Source of the DNA: Pseudomonas sp. ANT_H4 | Lineage (GTDB): Bacteria; Pseudomonadota; Gammaproteobacteria; Pseudomonadales; Pseudomonadaceae | Direction: 5' to 3' | Length of the DNA: 35,440 nt | Assembly (NCBI RefSeq): GCF_008369295.1 | Contig: NZ_VOBG01000042.1 | Span: 1 to 35,440, forward strand | Shown here: positions 7,700 to 15,822 of the stretch, piece after piece | Layout: each line of letters begins with the position of its first letter | Numbering within the stretch: the first letter of the stretch is position 1 | Program-made: the position numbers and the translations under genes | The notes under the pieces: generated by a model | Told to the model about the DNA's origin: nothing | Seen by the model: the letters and a program-made list of their open reading frames with translations, nothing else | Databases searched by the model: none

Positions 7700-8107
7700 T
7701 CAATCAAGATGTAGTTTTCGGCTGCCAGTTTTCCCGCTTTCGGAACCAGACACCGATGTCGTCTTTTCCACAGTCGTGGGGGCAAGGACAGAACGGTGAT
7801 CTTCTTTACCTGGTTTTGGAGCCTGCAGCACAGGCGGCGTAACTAGTGGGGCTCTCGGAGGCACATCGTTGACCGGTCTGGACGAAGTTCCAGGATTCAT
7901 AGCTCTCACGATTTGAAGAATCACCATGAGGATCATTAGCCCGAAGGTGTATGGCATTATCTTGAACATCATATCCATGATGTCATCAAGGTTATCAGCC
8001 GGGCTGGTCAAGCCGCCGGCCGCATAAGAGCACTGAGGCAGGATGAGCAAGCTAAGGCCGCTAAGCGTCAGCAACGTTTGAAAGTATAGATTGCGCATTT
8101 GATTCAT
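7700..8107 (-). CDS. Small membrane protein with signal peptide and Pro-rich tail
   Basis: 135 residues from ATG 8107, chosen because AGGAGA stands 7 nt upstream; the longer frame (8224) lacks this. Residues 1-29 are a signal peptide or first membrane segment (YFQTLLTLSGLSLLILPQ, then CSYAAGG). A second segment is at about 46-70 (MPYTFGLMILMVILQIVRAM). The C-terminal half is Pro/Ser/Thr-rich and low in complexity, with a basic end. The layout resembles small inner-membrane components of secretion or conjugation systems, but there is no specific family match. Confidence 0.6.
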   Translation of the reverse strand: MNQMRNLYFQTLLTLSGLSLLILPQCSYAAGGLTSPADNLDDIMDMMFKIMPYTFGLMILMVILQIVRAMNPGTSSRPVNDVPPRAPLVTPPVLQAPKPGKEDHRSVLAPTTVEKTTSVSGSESGKTGSRKLHLD

Positions 8108-8175
8108 TGATCTTCTCCTGGTGGGGACACTGCAATTCTCCCCAGACCAGGAACTCTTCAGCTCCGGATCCGCCC

Positions 8176-8192
8176 CCCTAAACGGGGCCAAT
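8176..8192 (-). promoter_or_regulatory. Shared upstream motif, copy 2
   Basis: CCCTAAACGGGGCCAAT (plus-strand reading), 69 nt before the membrane-protein start at 8107, is the partner of the copy at 7557-7573. On the minus strand GCCCC-GTTTA-GGGGGC can also form a short hairpin. Confidence 0.4.
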
Positions 8193-8251
8193 CTCTGATT
8201 ACCAGCCACAATAAGCCGCCCCAAGGACGGCTAAAGTAACCTGCAAGTTGA

Positions 8252-8866
8252 CTAGGTGGTTGTGGCTCCCTCTGCTACAACTGAACCTCGCTTGTATTCC
8301 CTCAACATTGGTTTGAGCAACGCCGCAGCTTCAATCGCGTCTTTTGCAACACGCTCATTTCGAGACATCCAATACCCAAACACTGATGTCTTGCCCAGCG
8401 GATTGGTCGTTGTTTCGCGGCCGCGAATGAGTGCCTCGACATCCCAACCAAGTGAGTAGGTGCCATAGGTGTGTTTATCGACGTCGACCCAAAAGCTTGC
8501 TGAGTCGATTTTGAACATCATCTCCAGCACTTGAAGGGTGAGCGCCGCCAGCGGGTCGCTTTCAGATTCTGAGGCGATTTGCTTCATCACTGGGCCCAGC
8601 TTACGCAGTTGCGCGATACGAACCCTATTGCCCCACGATATGAGACTTGGAGTACGGGAAACCAGTTTGGGGAGATTGACCTTATAGAAACCGGGCTCAG
8701 GCTGTTGAAACCACTCTCGAATCACACCATCGCATTCTGGGCAGAGCGAGTTCGCAGCGTATCGATTTTCATCGGCCAGCCCTTTACGACCAGAATAGTG
8801 AAAAATGTGTATACCTACATGCCCGCAGATCCGCTGAGCGGGGGAATGGTGATGAGTCTTTGCCAT
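8252..8866 (-). CDS. Hypothetical protein
   Basis: 204 residues from ATG 8866, preceded by GAGGA. Unrecognised. The N-terminus is His-rich (MAKTHHHSPAQRICGHVGIH) and is followed by a single CPEC motif (AANSLCPECDGVI); together these His/Cys residues could bind one zinc. The rest is helical and charged, with tracts such as LTLQVLEMMFKIDSASFWVD and VFGYWMSRNERVAKDAIEAA. No enzyme motif is seen. It lies between the membrane-protein gene and the phosphatase-like gene on the same strand. Confidence 0.6.
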   Translation of the reverse strand: MAKTHHHSPAQRICGHVGIHIFHYSGRKGLADENRYAANSLCPECDGVIREWFQQPEPGFYKVNLPKLVSRTPSLISWGNRVRIAQLRKLGPVMKQIASESESDPLAALTLQVLEMMFKIDSASFWVDVDKHTYGTYSLGWDVEALIRGRETTTNPLGKTSVFGYWMSRNERVAKDAIEAAALLKPMLREYKRGSVVAEGATTT

Positions 8867-8978
8867 TGAATCGTCCTCGACAATTAATGACCCCATCTTC
8901 CTCACGTTCATGAAAGTGCAAGCCCTGAAAGAATCTTTTCAAGCCAGAGGAAAAACTTGTCATCACTAAACCCGATTG

Positions 8979-9518
8979 CTACTGCCTTGAAGGTGTCCAA
9001 AGACCCAATAGCTTGAGAAGAGCGCGCACGGCGCCGTCCGCCTTATTATCACTGGAACCGGCAGAGGTAACATCTCGGTAAGTGGAACAAAGCAACGAAT
9101 CCCGTCGAAGCAACCTGAGCACTGTCTGATTTGCGTCAGGTGTTTCTTGCTTTAGGTCGTATCCATGCAGATCGGAAATGTACCTGGCGACTGCAGCGCT
9201 ACGTGAGCGACCTGCCTGGCAGTTTACGACGATATCGAGCCCGGTCGAGGCTAATCGATCCACCAATGACCTTAATGATTCAGCCTGAGGCGGCAAAAGG
9301 TAATCCTGAAATGAAACAGGAAACTTTTCACCAAACATGAGCATCTGTGTCTCGTCGTACTCTCCATCGACGAAATACTCGAAAGATATGCTAGCCCACC
9401 GCGATTGGACGATTTGAGCCTGATCATCTTCGCCGTCTGAAATCGAAACCAGATGCGTCGGCGATATTGGACAGTGCGTTTCTACGTCTCTTCGCCCCAT
9501 GAATCGAACGGTAGCCAT
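8979..9518 (-). CDS. Dual-specificity/tyrosine phosphatase-like protein
   Basis: 179 residues; ATG 9518 with AGGAGGAGA about 8 nt upstream. VVNCQAGRSRSAAVARYI contains the cysteine-phosphatase P-loop CX5R (Cys100-Arg106, CQAGRSR) followed by the expected helix, with Ser105 next to the arginine. The usual His before the Cys is Asn here, as in some atypical phosphatases. A candidate general-acid Asp lies in the loop near FVDGEYDETQ or PVSFQDYLLP. Family knowledge predicts dephosphorylation of phosphotyrosine, phosphoinositides or nucleotides; the substrate is unknown. It is the first gene of the minus-strand cluster ending at 5405, so it may regulate the AAA system. Confidence 0.7.
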   Translation of the reverse strand: MATVRFMGRRDVETHCPISPTHLVSISDGEDDQAQIVQSRWASISFEYFVDGEYDETQMLMFGEKFPVSFQDYLLPPQAESLRSLVDRLASTGLDIVVNCQAGRSRSAAVARYISDLHGYDLKQETPDANQTVLRLLRRDSLLCSTYRDVTSAGSSDNKADGAVRALLKLLGLWTPSRQ

Positions 9519-9672
9519 TTTGGCTCTCCTCCTAGGTTGGTAAGAGAATCATGTAGCCAAGCACCAATTGCAGGTTCGCAGTCCGACCCACTTTTCGGGC
9601 GAGTTGGCGAGACTTGCATATTCACCTTTTGGTGCAGGATTCGTTTGCATCCATTTCAAAAGGTTCGAGAAC

Positions 9673-10002
9673 ATGAGCTTACATACCTCCTCCCCTCTTC
9701 CGGCCAAAGCAGAGGCAGACGTTATCAAAGAGCAGTGGCATCAGGCATACCAAAGTGCGCGTATTGAGATGCGCCGCAACCCCGAAGCTGACTCAACAAT
9801 ACGCGGTATCAAATGGACGGCCCTGCTCATCATCAGTAATGGGCGGGCTCAATCAATTGATCCGTTGACCGCTCCTATTTCGCAACGACTTGCGGCATCA
9901 CGTTCGATTAAGTGTGATGATTCAAGTCCCAGCAGGGTATCCAAGCGATATCGCGCCGGCGATGACCTGACGGACAATGTCGAGACCATCCTCCATGGCT
10001 AG
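9673..10002 (+). CDS. Small hypothetical protein
   Basis: 109 residues from ATG 9673, with AAAAGG about 10 nt upstream. A longer reading from 9568 is possible but less likely, because its added N-terminus is not protein-like. Unrecognised. The N-half is helical and charged (EADVIKEQWHQAYQSARIEM); the C-half is basic and low in complexity. It is divergent from the phosphatase-like gene, with 154 bp between the starts. Confidence 0.45.
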   Translation: MSLHTSSPLPAKAEADVIKEQWHQAYQSARIEMRRNPEADSTIRGIKWTALLIISNGRAQSIDPLTAPISQRLAASRSIKCDDSSPSRVSKRYRAGDDLTDNVETILHG

Positions 10003-10415
10003 GGAATATCAATTGTCGCCATGGCCAACTGACGATTACTGCCCTTCCTACTCAGCTTAAGGACCAAATCAAACGCCATTTAATGTGAGCCCCCTTATTT
10101 CATGCGGCTTTAATCAGCCGCATTTTCATCATGCGCCGTATAGCTTGCCTCCTCCTCCCAAGCGTTCCTGCCAATCCTGACCGCAAGCCCCCCCCCCGTA
10201 AATCCACGAATCACAGTGAATTCTGTCTCTGAATTTGGCGCTCATCGTACGGCTGTTTCGCATTGAGGATGAGCATTAATAAGTGCTCGGTTAGAAGTAT
10301 CTTTTAAAGACTAGCTGCCCACAGAACATTGCACTCTGAGTGGAGGTTCCGTTCCAGCCCTTGCATATCGACAATTCATGAAACGATCTTCCCAAACTTG
10401 AATTGGGAATGAGAC
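10003..10415. other. Non-coding gap before the 1122-residue gene
   Basis: No convincing gene. It holds a rho-independent terminator (10102-10126), a run of ten C residues (10188-10197) and AT-rich promoter-like sequence closer to the next start. CCAA-ACTTGAA-TTGG just before the ATG at 10416 can form a weak hairpin around the ribosome-binding region. Confidence 0.6.
10102..10126 (+). terminator. Rho-independent terminator
   Basis: Perfect 8-bp stem ATGCGGCT/AGCCGCAT with a 6-nt loop, followed by TTTT. It ends the transcript of the small gene at 9673-10002. Confidence 0.75.
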
Positions 10416-13400
10416 ATGTCTGAACAAACCGCCTCCCCGGTCACTGCAGTGGCCGTGGTTGACCCCACCATTGAACGCATCGAACGATTTCAGTCGCTAC
10501 AAGCCGGCCAGTACTGGCGAGCGAAAGAGGCCATCCATGAAATGGCTATCGAGGAACGAGATGTTCACCTACTTCAATCGATTCGCTGGGTCGATAATTC
10601 TCCCCACACGATCGTCATTCGGGCTCACCCATCCAAATACAACATACAGGTTCGAGTCGAAATACCCAACGCGGAAGGAAACATCACCAGTCGCTACATC
10701 ACCTGCAAAGAGCATCCATTTCTGCTCGCAGACTTCCTCGCAAAATTCGAATTCGAGCCCGACCACCATCAAGTCAGAGCAGATGAGATCAAGCGCATTC
10801 AGGGCCGAGTGACAGAGCTCCAAAACGACCTAATGGAAGCTCAAGGTGATCCACAGTTCCTCAATGGTATTGTCGAAGAGCGCATGGCAGCAGATCGTGC
10901 CAAAGAAACCTCGAGCGAGTCCGCCAGCGAACAGACCATTCTGATCTCCGCCAGCGAGGAGCGATCGCTGGCCAGTGTAGCTACTGGTAGCGTCGCTGCC
11001 GCGATCGGCAGTGGAATTACCCCTGAAAAAATCCAAGCGTTGAAATCGGTGGCCGCTCGAGAGCACAAGGTAGCGACCATAAAATCAGATTGGATTCAGG
11101 CCAAGACCACCGAGATTGCAGCCACCGTTAAGGCGATGACGCCCTACTTTCAAGAAACGGCGGCCGCGGCTCTTGCCCAAACAGAAGATGTGCGCAGCTA
11201 CGTGGCCAGCCTAATAGAAGGGATCGAGTCATTGGATCTCTACACAGGGAAAGATGTTTCTGTGCAGACCATTAGTACTGGTAGATCCGCTGACAGTCAT
11301 ATCCCCCTCAGCATCGTGCAGCGCAAGTTGATGATGGACGAAGAGCTGGCCATCTATGTCGATCTGGACGAATGGTTTGACTTCAGCAACGAAGATCTCT
11401 TTTTTAAGGCGCTGACCGAACACGAAGATCTGGTGAAGCAGGTCTTTCCCACCGAACGCTGCATTCTGGTCATGGCCACCAGTCGGCGAGCCATCGATTA
11501 TGGAAACGCGGCGACGAACCTCACTCGCAACCTGGAAAACCGGAAGGTGTTCCTCCTGGTGCGTGATGGCGGAAACCTCCATCGGATATGGTCACCTATT
11601 GAGTCTCATCTGGGGGCTAGTAGGCTCTTCCCATCCAAGGATGACCAGAACAACATTTTCAGAGGTGTTGACGGGTCTGATATCAAATTCCAAGACGTGG
11701 CATACACATCGCACGTCAAGGCTCATGAAAACTTCGCCCTGCACTACAAACGTTTTCTGCTGATGATCTGTGGTCTGGATCATCGTTTAGGACTGTTTGG
11801 TAAGTTCTATGACGGAGAGCAGTCTCTCGAGTTCATGACACAGCCCTTTCAAGACAGGTGGCTCAAGTTCATCCACGACGACGATGGCGCGGGCATGCTC
11901 CCGACTCAGAAACGCAAGCCCTTGCATACATGGATCAGCGAGAAAAACGATTATCTCAAGTCAGGCTCACGCGTGTTATGCAACTGGAAAACAGTGATGA
12001 ATCCCCATACAGCACCGGGCGCATGCAGGAAAGAGGATCACCGCCATAGTGGTTTCTCATTCAGGTTCCAGCCTACCGAGCGTATAGGCCTACGAATTGC
12101 CGCTCGAGGCGGAGACTCTCTGCACGTGTTTGTAACCGTGCAGGGATATGGCCGAAGAAAGGAACGTGAATTCAGCACCAAGGTAACGCTCAGCGCATTC
12201 CGGACTGGCTACTGGAGTCATTCAGAGTTGCCCTTCCTCGTACTGGATGCCGTTACGCCCGAGGAGCTTCATTGGTACATCCATGATCGAGATAGCCGCG
12301 AAGATCATGTCGAATATGTCCGATTCTTCAAGCATGCACTGAAGCACCTAGAAGTCGAAAGAGCACGGGAGGCAACTACCCGCGACAAAATGTGCATGGC
12401 GTTGCTGGAAGGAGGATTGGCGACCGCATCTGAAGCTTCAATCATCGTTGACCAAGCTGTGGTGGCATGGAGATCCGTGAATCGAGGTAAGGAACTGCCA
12501 ACTTTCGAGGGAGCCAAGCTGGGCCCAGCTTGGAAAGCCCTTCTCGATCAGATGTACCTCCTCGCCGGCGCCGGCCAAGAAATGGCCAGTACTGTTCGGA
12601 GTCACTATGAGGCACTCGAATATGAGGTTCTACGAATTACTGTCACTGGCGCCAGCAAATGCCATGTTTACCTTAGTCCGAAACCGGAGGAGCAGGACAA
12701 TCGCTTGGAGCGACACGCGTGGGTCCATCGTATCGTGTTGGAGCAGGATCACGTAAAACTCATTGAGGGGGATCGCAGCTGGGAAGCCTTACGCTTCCAG
12801 GACGCCTCGGAGACCGAACTCTACAAGTCCGACAGCGTTAAAAATTGGCTGACAAAATCTGTATTCGAATCATTTGAGACGAAGCAACGACTGATGACAG
12901 TCTGCGAGGGCTACGCAAGCGTTCTGGCGATGCTGCAAGGTAAACAAGAGATCAGTGCAGATCAGCACTGGGAACTTTTCGAGCAATGGATTGATGTCAG
13001 GGAGAAACTCTCAACGAGCCAAGTGGTAGATCCAAGCATTTCGGTCCCCTTTGGCCTGAAGTTTCAGAGTGACCAAAATGTGAGCTTCTTCTGTGTGACC
13101 ACGTCGGCTGCTTACGCCCTACTTCACCGTCTTGCCCCCAACGAGCAGGTGAAAGACAGAATGAAGGCCAAATTCCTCACCATGTACAAACATGCACATC
13201 AGGCGCTGTCATGCTATTGCGCTGCCATAAGCGAGGATCCATCGTGGTACCTCGGCTACCGGGATGTACCGCCAAAGCGTCACGAATCAATCTTGACTGG
13301 CCGTCTGTACAAAGGAGACTTTTCACCATCTATTTCAGTTAACAATTTGCTCACCTATCACTTCAGTTCCTGGGCCGAAGGCGATGGCAAAGACTCAAAA

Positions 13401-13784
13401 TACTGGATTGCGGGCAACGCTGTATTTCCAGGTGCTCGTGAGTCTCTTGATGATTGCCTTGGATTGTCGCTTCCAGAAAATTTTGATCCGGTGAACCTTG
13501 TCGAGGTCACGGCAGAGGGTAACGACAAATCAGTGAAGAACGGCCATTGGTTCGACGTTGCCCCAGTCAAAACTTCACTGCAAATGCGCGATGCCAGCCC
13601 GATTAAGGCATCACAGTTTTCGTACATGCGAAAGCAGTTCGCCTCACAAGCAGAAGCTCGAGAACACATTCGCGCTAGAGCTCGCACTCTTGGCCGGGAG
13701 GCCATTCCAGAGGCAGAGGTCAAGGACGTTCTACCTTCACCAGATGGGGTCGAAAGGTGGTTCATAGTCGAAGCGAAAAACTAG
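10416..13784 (+). CDS. Large 1122-residue protein of unknown function
   Basis: 1122 residues, the longest gene here and unrecognised. ATG 10416 is preceded by GGGAATGAGAC. No signal peptide or membrane segment, so cytosolic. Residues about 20-145 form a charged N-domain with helical content (DEIKRIQGRVTELQNDLMEA). About 155-270 is Ala/Ser/Glu-rich and likely elongated helix. About 310-480 contains an ordered domain (EELAIYVDLDEWFDFSNEDL, CILVMATSRRAIDYGNAATN) that could hold a nucleotide or protein, but no Walker, helicase, nuclease or methylase motif is evident. The C-terminal half is alpha/beta with several Cys and Trp residues. Intact and well translated, so probably under selection; a large scaffold or single-protein defence factor is conceivable. 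Two small genes and an S49 peptidase follow on the same strand. Confidence 0.75.
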   Translation: MSEQTASPVTAVAVVDPTIERIERFQSLQAGQYWRAKEAIHEMAIEERDVHLLQSIRWVDNSPHTIVIRAHPSKYNIQVRVEIPNAEGNITSRYITCKEHPFLLADFLAKFEFEPDHHQVRADEIKRIQGRVTELQNDLMEAQGDPQFLNGIVEERMAADRAKETSSESASEQTILISASEERSLASVATGSVAAAIGSGITPEKIQALKSVAAREHKVATIKSDWIQAKTTEIAATVKAMTPYFQETAAAALAQTEDVRSYVASLIEGIESLDLYTGKDVSVQTISTGRSADSHIPLSIVQRKLMMDEELAIYVDLDEWFDFSNEDLFFKALTEHEDLVKQVFPTERCILVMATSRRAIDYGNAATNLTRNLENRKVFLLVRDGGNLHRIWSPIESHLGASRLFPSKDDQNNIFRGVDGSDIKFQDVAYTSHVKAHENFALHYKRFLLMICGLDHRLGLFGKFYDGEQSLEFMTQPFQDRWLKFIHDDDGAGMLPTQKRKPLHTWISEKNDYLKSGSRVLCNWKTVMNPHTAPGACRKEDHRHSGFSFRFQPTERIGLRIAARGGDSLHVFVTVQGYGRRKEREFSTKVTLSAFRTGYWSHSELPFLVLDAVTPEELHWYIHDRDSREDHVEYVRFFKHALKHLEVERAREATTRDKMCMALLEGGLATASEASIIVDQAVVAWRSVNRGKELPTFEGAKLGPAWKALLDQMYLLAGAGQEMASTVRSHYEALEYEVLRITVTGASKCHVYLSPKPEEQDNRLERHAWVHRIVLEQDHVKLIEGDRSWEALRFQDASETELYKSDSVKNWLTKSVFESFETKQRLMTVCEGYASVLAMLQGKQEISADQHWELFEQWIDVREKLSTSQVVDPSISVPFGLKFQSDQNVSFFCVTTSAAYALLHRLAPNEQVKDRMKAKFLTMYKHAHQALSCYCAAISEDPSWYLGYRDVPPKRHESILTGRLYKGDFSPSISVNNLLTYHFSSWAEGDGKDSKYWIAGNAVFPGARESLDDCLGLSLPENFDPVNLVEVTAEGNDKSVKNGHWFDVAPVKTSLQMRDASPIKASQFSYMRKQFASQAEAREHIRARARTLGREAIPEAEVKDVLPSPDGVERWFIVEAKN

Positions 13785-13864
13785 ACCTACTTTTGGGGTG
13801 TCGTCAAAACACTCTAGAAGTACCATCCGGTAAGTCAAAACACAGTGACATAGGAGACCGCTGT

Positions 13865-14134
13865 ATGAATGTTGCGAACGCCGATAGGAACGAACAAACG
13901 CTAAGGGACCTCTCAGTGACACTGCTAGGCAAAATTGTCCAGGAGCTCGCCAATTCAGAAATTCAAGACGAGAGGCATGCCAAGCTGCAGCAGGCGAAAG
14001 GTATGGCCAGGGCGTATCGTGAACTTCAGGTCGTGCCCGCAAAACTGACCTTTTCGTTCGAGGGCCACGTTGAAAGGGTATACCGACGTCTGGATGCACC
14101 ACAGCACGCTCCTGCATCAGAGCTTGAATGGTAA
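13865..14134 (+). CDS. Small hypothetical protein downstream of the large gene
   Basis: 89 residues from ATG 13865, preceded by AGGAGA at good spacing. Unrecognised, mostly helical and charged (EQTLRDLSVTLLGKIVQELA, then DERHAKLQQAKGMARAYREL). It starts 80 bp after the 1122-residue gene, in the same direction and likely the same operon. Confidence 0.6.
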   Translation: MNVANADRNEQTLRDLSVTLLGKIVQELANSEIQDERHAKLQQAKGMARAYRELQVVPAKLTFSFEGHVERVYRRLDAPQHAPASELEW

Positions 14135-14170
14135 CAGCGACTGGGGCCGACAGCCCCTTGCGCTTTCGGT

Positions 14171-14194
14171 ATCACCGGTATCGTGATCGGTGAT
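14171..14194 (+). promoter_or_regulatory. Hairpin before the 14216 gene
   Basis: ATCACCG (14171-14177) and CGGTGAT (14188-14194) form a perfect 7-bp stem with a 10-nt loop just upstream of the ATG at 14216. A GGGGC/GCCCC hairpin (14143-14157) precedes it. There is no T-run, so a role in mRNA stability or as an operator is more likely than termination. Confidence 0.35.
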
Positions 14195-14215
14195 TACCAA
14201 ACGCAAGAGCTTCCG

Positions 14216-14494
14216 ATGGAAAACCTGAACGAACTGACAATACTCGATTTCCGCACTGCCCGAACCGGGACCTTGGTTCGGCGTAGTGCACATTTTCTTC
14301 AAGATCGTTGTGGGCAAGCAAAAACCCAACTCGGGGTGATAACTGGATTCGAAGTCTTCGAGGATAAGAAGAAAGCTCCGATCGTCTGGCCCGTTGTCTT
14401 CTGGGAGGGGAATGCATCTGAAAGCACAACGCATCCCGCGCACATCTCACCGTTCCGCGCTCACACTCTGCCCACTATCAGCATGTTCGAATAA
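14216..14494 (+). CDS. Small hypothetical protein
   Basis: 92 residues from ATG 14216; a GTG at 14183 in the same frame is an alternative. Unrecognised. The core is a compact beta-rich sequence (LTILDFRTARTGTLVRRSAH, TQLGVITGFEVFEDKKKAPI, VWPVVFWEGN), suggesting a small barrel-like fold. It follows the 89-residue gene after 81 bp and precedes the peptidase gene. Confidence 0.5.
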   Translation: MENLNELTILDFRTARTGTLVRRSAHFLQDRCGQAKTQLGVITGFEVFEDKKKAPIVWPVVFWEGNASESTTHPAHISPFRAHTLPTISMFE

Positions 14495-14664
14495 TCTGCT
14501 ACCTCATTGCCTATACGCTGAGCACTCCCCCCTCCTGTTGGGCGCGAGCCTCAACTTCGAGCAGTACGACAGGCAAATCTATGCCCTCGAGTGGGCCCAA
14601 TGTGGTGCCTAGGATTCTTTTCGGAAAGCATCATTTGACCATCTACTAAACATTGAGGTCTGCG

Positions 14665-15621
14665 ATGTCTACCAAAGAAAGGGAACACCAGGTGCTTGGC
14701 GAATTGGTTGCCGACCTGATCAAAGAGCGAAGAGCAACCCGCCGTATGCGCTACATCAAATACGGGCTATTTGCCGTCATCGCTGTTGGCCTGGATATCG
14801 CAATGTTCTCCTCAGCCACCGGACAATTCGGCGGCGATGATTCAAAAGACAAAGAAATCACCGCCGCAGTTAACGTTTACGGTGAAATATCTGAAGGAGG
14901 GCAAGCAAGCGCCGAGGTGATCAAGAAAGGCCTACGCCAAGCGCTAGAGGATAAACGCACGAAGGCGGTTGTCCTGCGAATCAACTCGCCAGGTGGCAGC
15001 CCAGTGCAGGCCGGGGAGGTTTACGACGAAATCAAGCGTCAACGCGAGCTACACAAGGACACGAAGATCTACGCTGTCATCAGTGATCTGGGGGCCTCTG
15101 GCGCTTACTACATCGCAAGCGCTGCAGATGAGATCTACGCCAACAAATCCAGTTTGGTCGGCTCGATTGGTGTGACTGCGGCTTCGTTCGGCTACGTTGA
15201 TCTAATGCGTACACTGGGGGTGGAGCGCCGTGCTTACACGTCTGGCGAACATAAGGCCTTCCTCGATCCGTTCCAACCTCAAAATCAAGAAGAGGCCGCA
15301 TTCTGGTCGAGCGTGCTGAAGACCACGCATGCACAATTCATCAAGGCGGTAGTGGACGGCCGCGGACCGAAGCTCAAAGTCAGCGAGCACCCTGAGCTCT
15401 TCTCTGGCCTCATCTGGTCGGGAGAACAAGCTCTGCAGCTTGGTCTTGTCGATCGCTTAGCAGACGTGGACTACGTTGCTCGTGAAGTGGTTGGAGCAAG
15501 CCATGTTGTCGATTTCACTGCCAAAGAAAATCCGTTCGATCGTTTCGCAAAAAAAATCGGCGCTTCAGTTGCTGAGCACGTTTCGATAACCATGGGATTC
15601 AGCGGACCCAACCTTCGGTAA
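14665..15621 (+). CDS. S49-family membrane peptidase (SppA-like)
   Basis: 318 residues from ATG 14665, with GAGG 6 nt upstream. One N-terminal membrane segment (about 31-52) anchors a periplasmic protease domain. VLRINSPGGSPVQAGEVYDE (104-123) is the hallmark S49 strand and oxyanion region. Ser145 in SDLGASGAYYIASAAD is the nucleophile, and Lys197 in YTSGEHKAFLDPF is the expected general base, as in short Bacillus-type SppA. SppA enzymes clear signal peptides and small membrane peptides in the periplasm. Short orphan S49 peptidases are frequent on large plasmids and phages. A strong terminator follows directly. Confidence 0.88.
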   Translation: MSTKEREHQVLGELVADLIKERRATRRMRYIKYGLFAVIAVGLDIAMFSSATGQFGGDDSKDKEITAAVNVYGEISEGGQASAEVIKKGLRQALEDKRTKAVVLRINSPGGSPVQAGEVYDEIKRQRELHKDTKIYAVISDLGASGAYYIASAADEIYANKSSLVGSIGVTAASFGYVDLMRTLGVERRAYTSGEHKAFLDPFQPQNQEEAAFWSSVLKTTHAQFIKAVVDGRGPKLKVSEHPELFSGLIWSGEQALQLGLVDRLADVDYVAREVVGASHVVDFTAKENPFDRFAKKIGASVAEHVSITMGFSGPNLR

Positions 15622-15640
15622 ATACTCCTGGTCGAACAAG

Positions 15641-15668
15641 AGCCGGCGCTTACGCCGGCTTTTTGTTT
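15641..15668 (+). terminator. Rho-independent terminator after S49 peptidase
   Basis: Perfect 8-bp stem AGCCGGCG/CGCCGGCT with a CTTA loop, followed by TTTTTGTTTT. It ends the 10416-15621 transcript and isolates the methyltransferase gene. Confidence 0.9.
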
Positions 15669-15822
15669 TCGCCCCTACCCCATAGTCAGCTTACTGAAAA
15701 AGTTCTGCATTTCTCTCCAAAGCTCTCGACGATGAACAAGCGATGTGTTGCGCTTTTGTGAATCTCCGGATGATCGGCGGTATGTCCATTCGACTTCCCT
15801 CATCAGATCACCGGTAGAGAAC

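Noticed and set aside
14394..14612. Plus-strand frame between the 92-residue gene and the peptidase
   Set aside because: It begins inside the previous gene in another frame with no ribosome-binding site; the last 20 codons look protein-like but cannot be supported alone.
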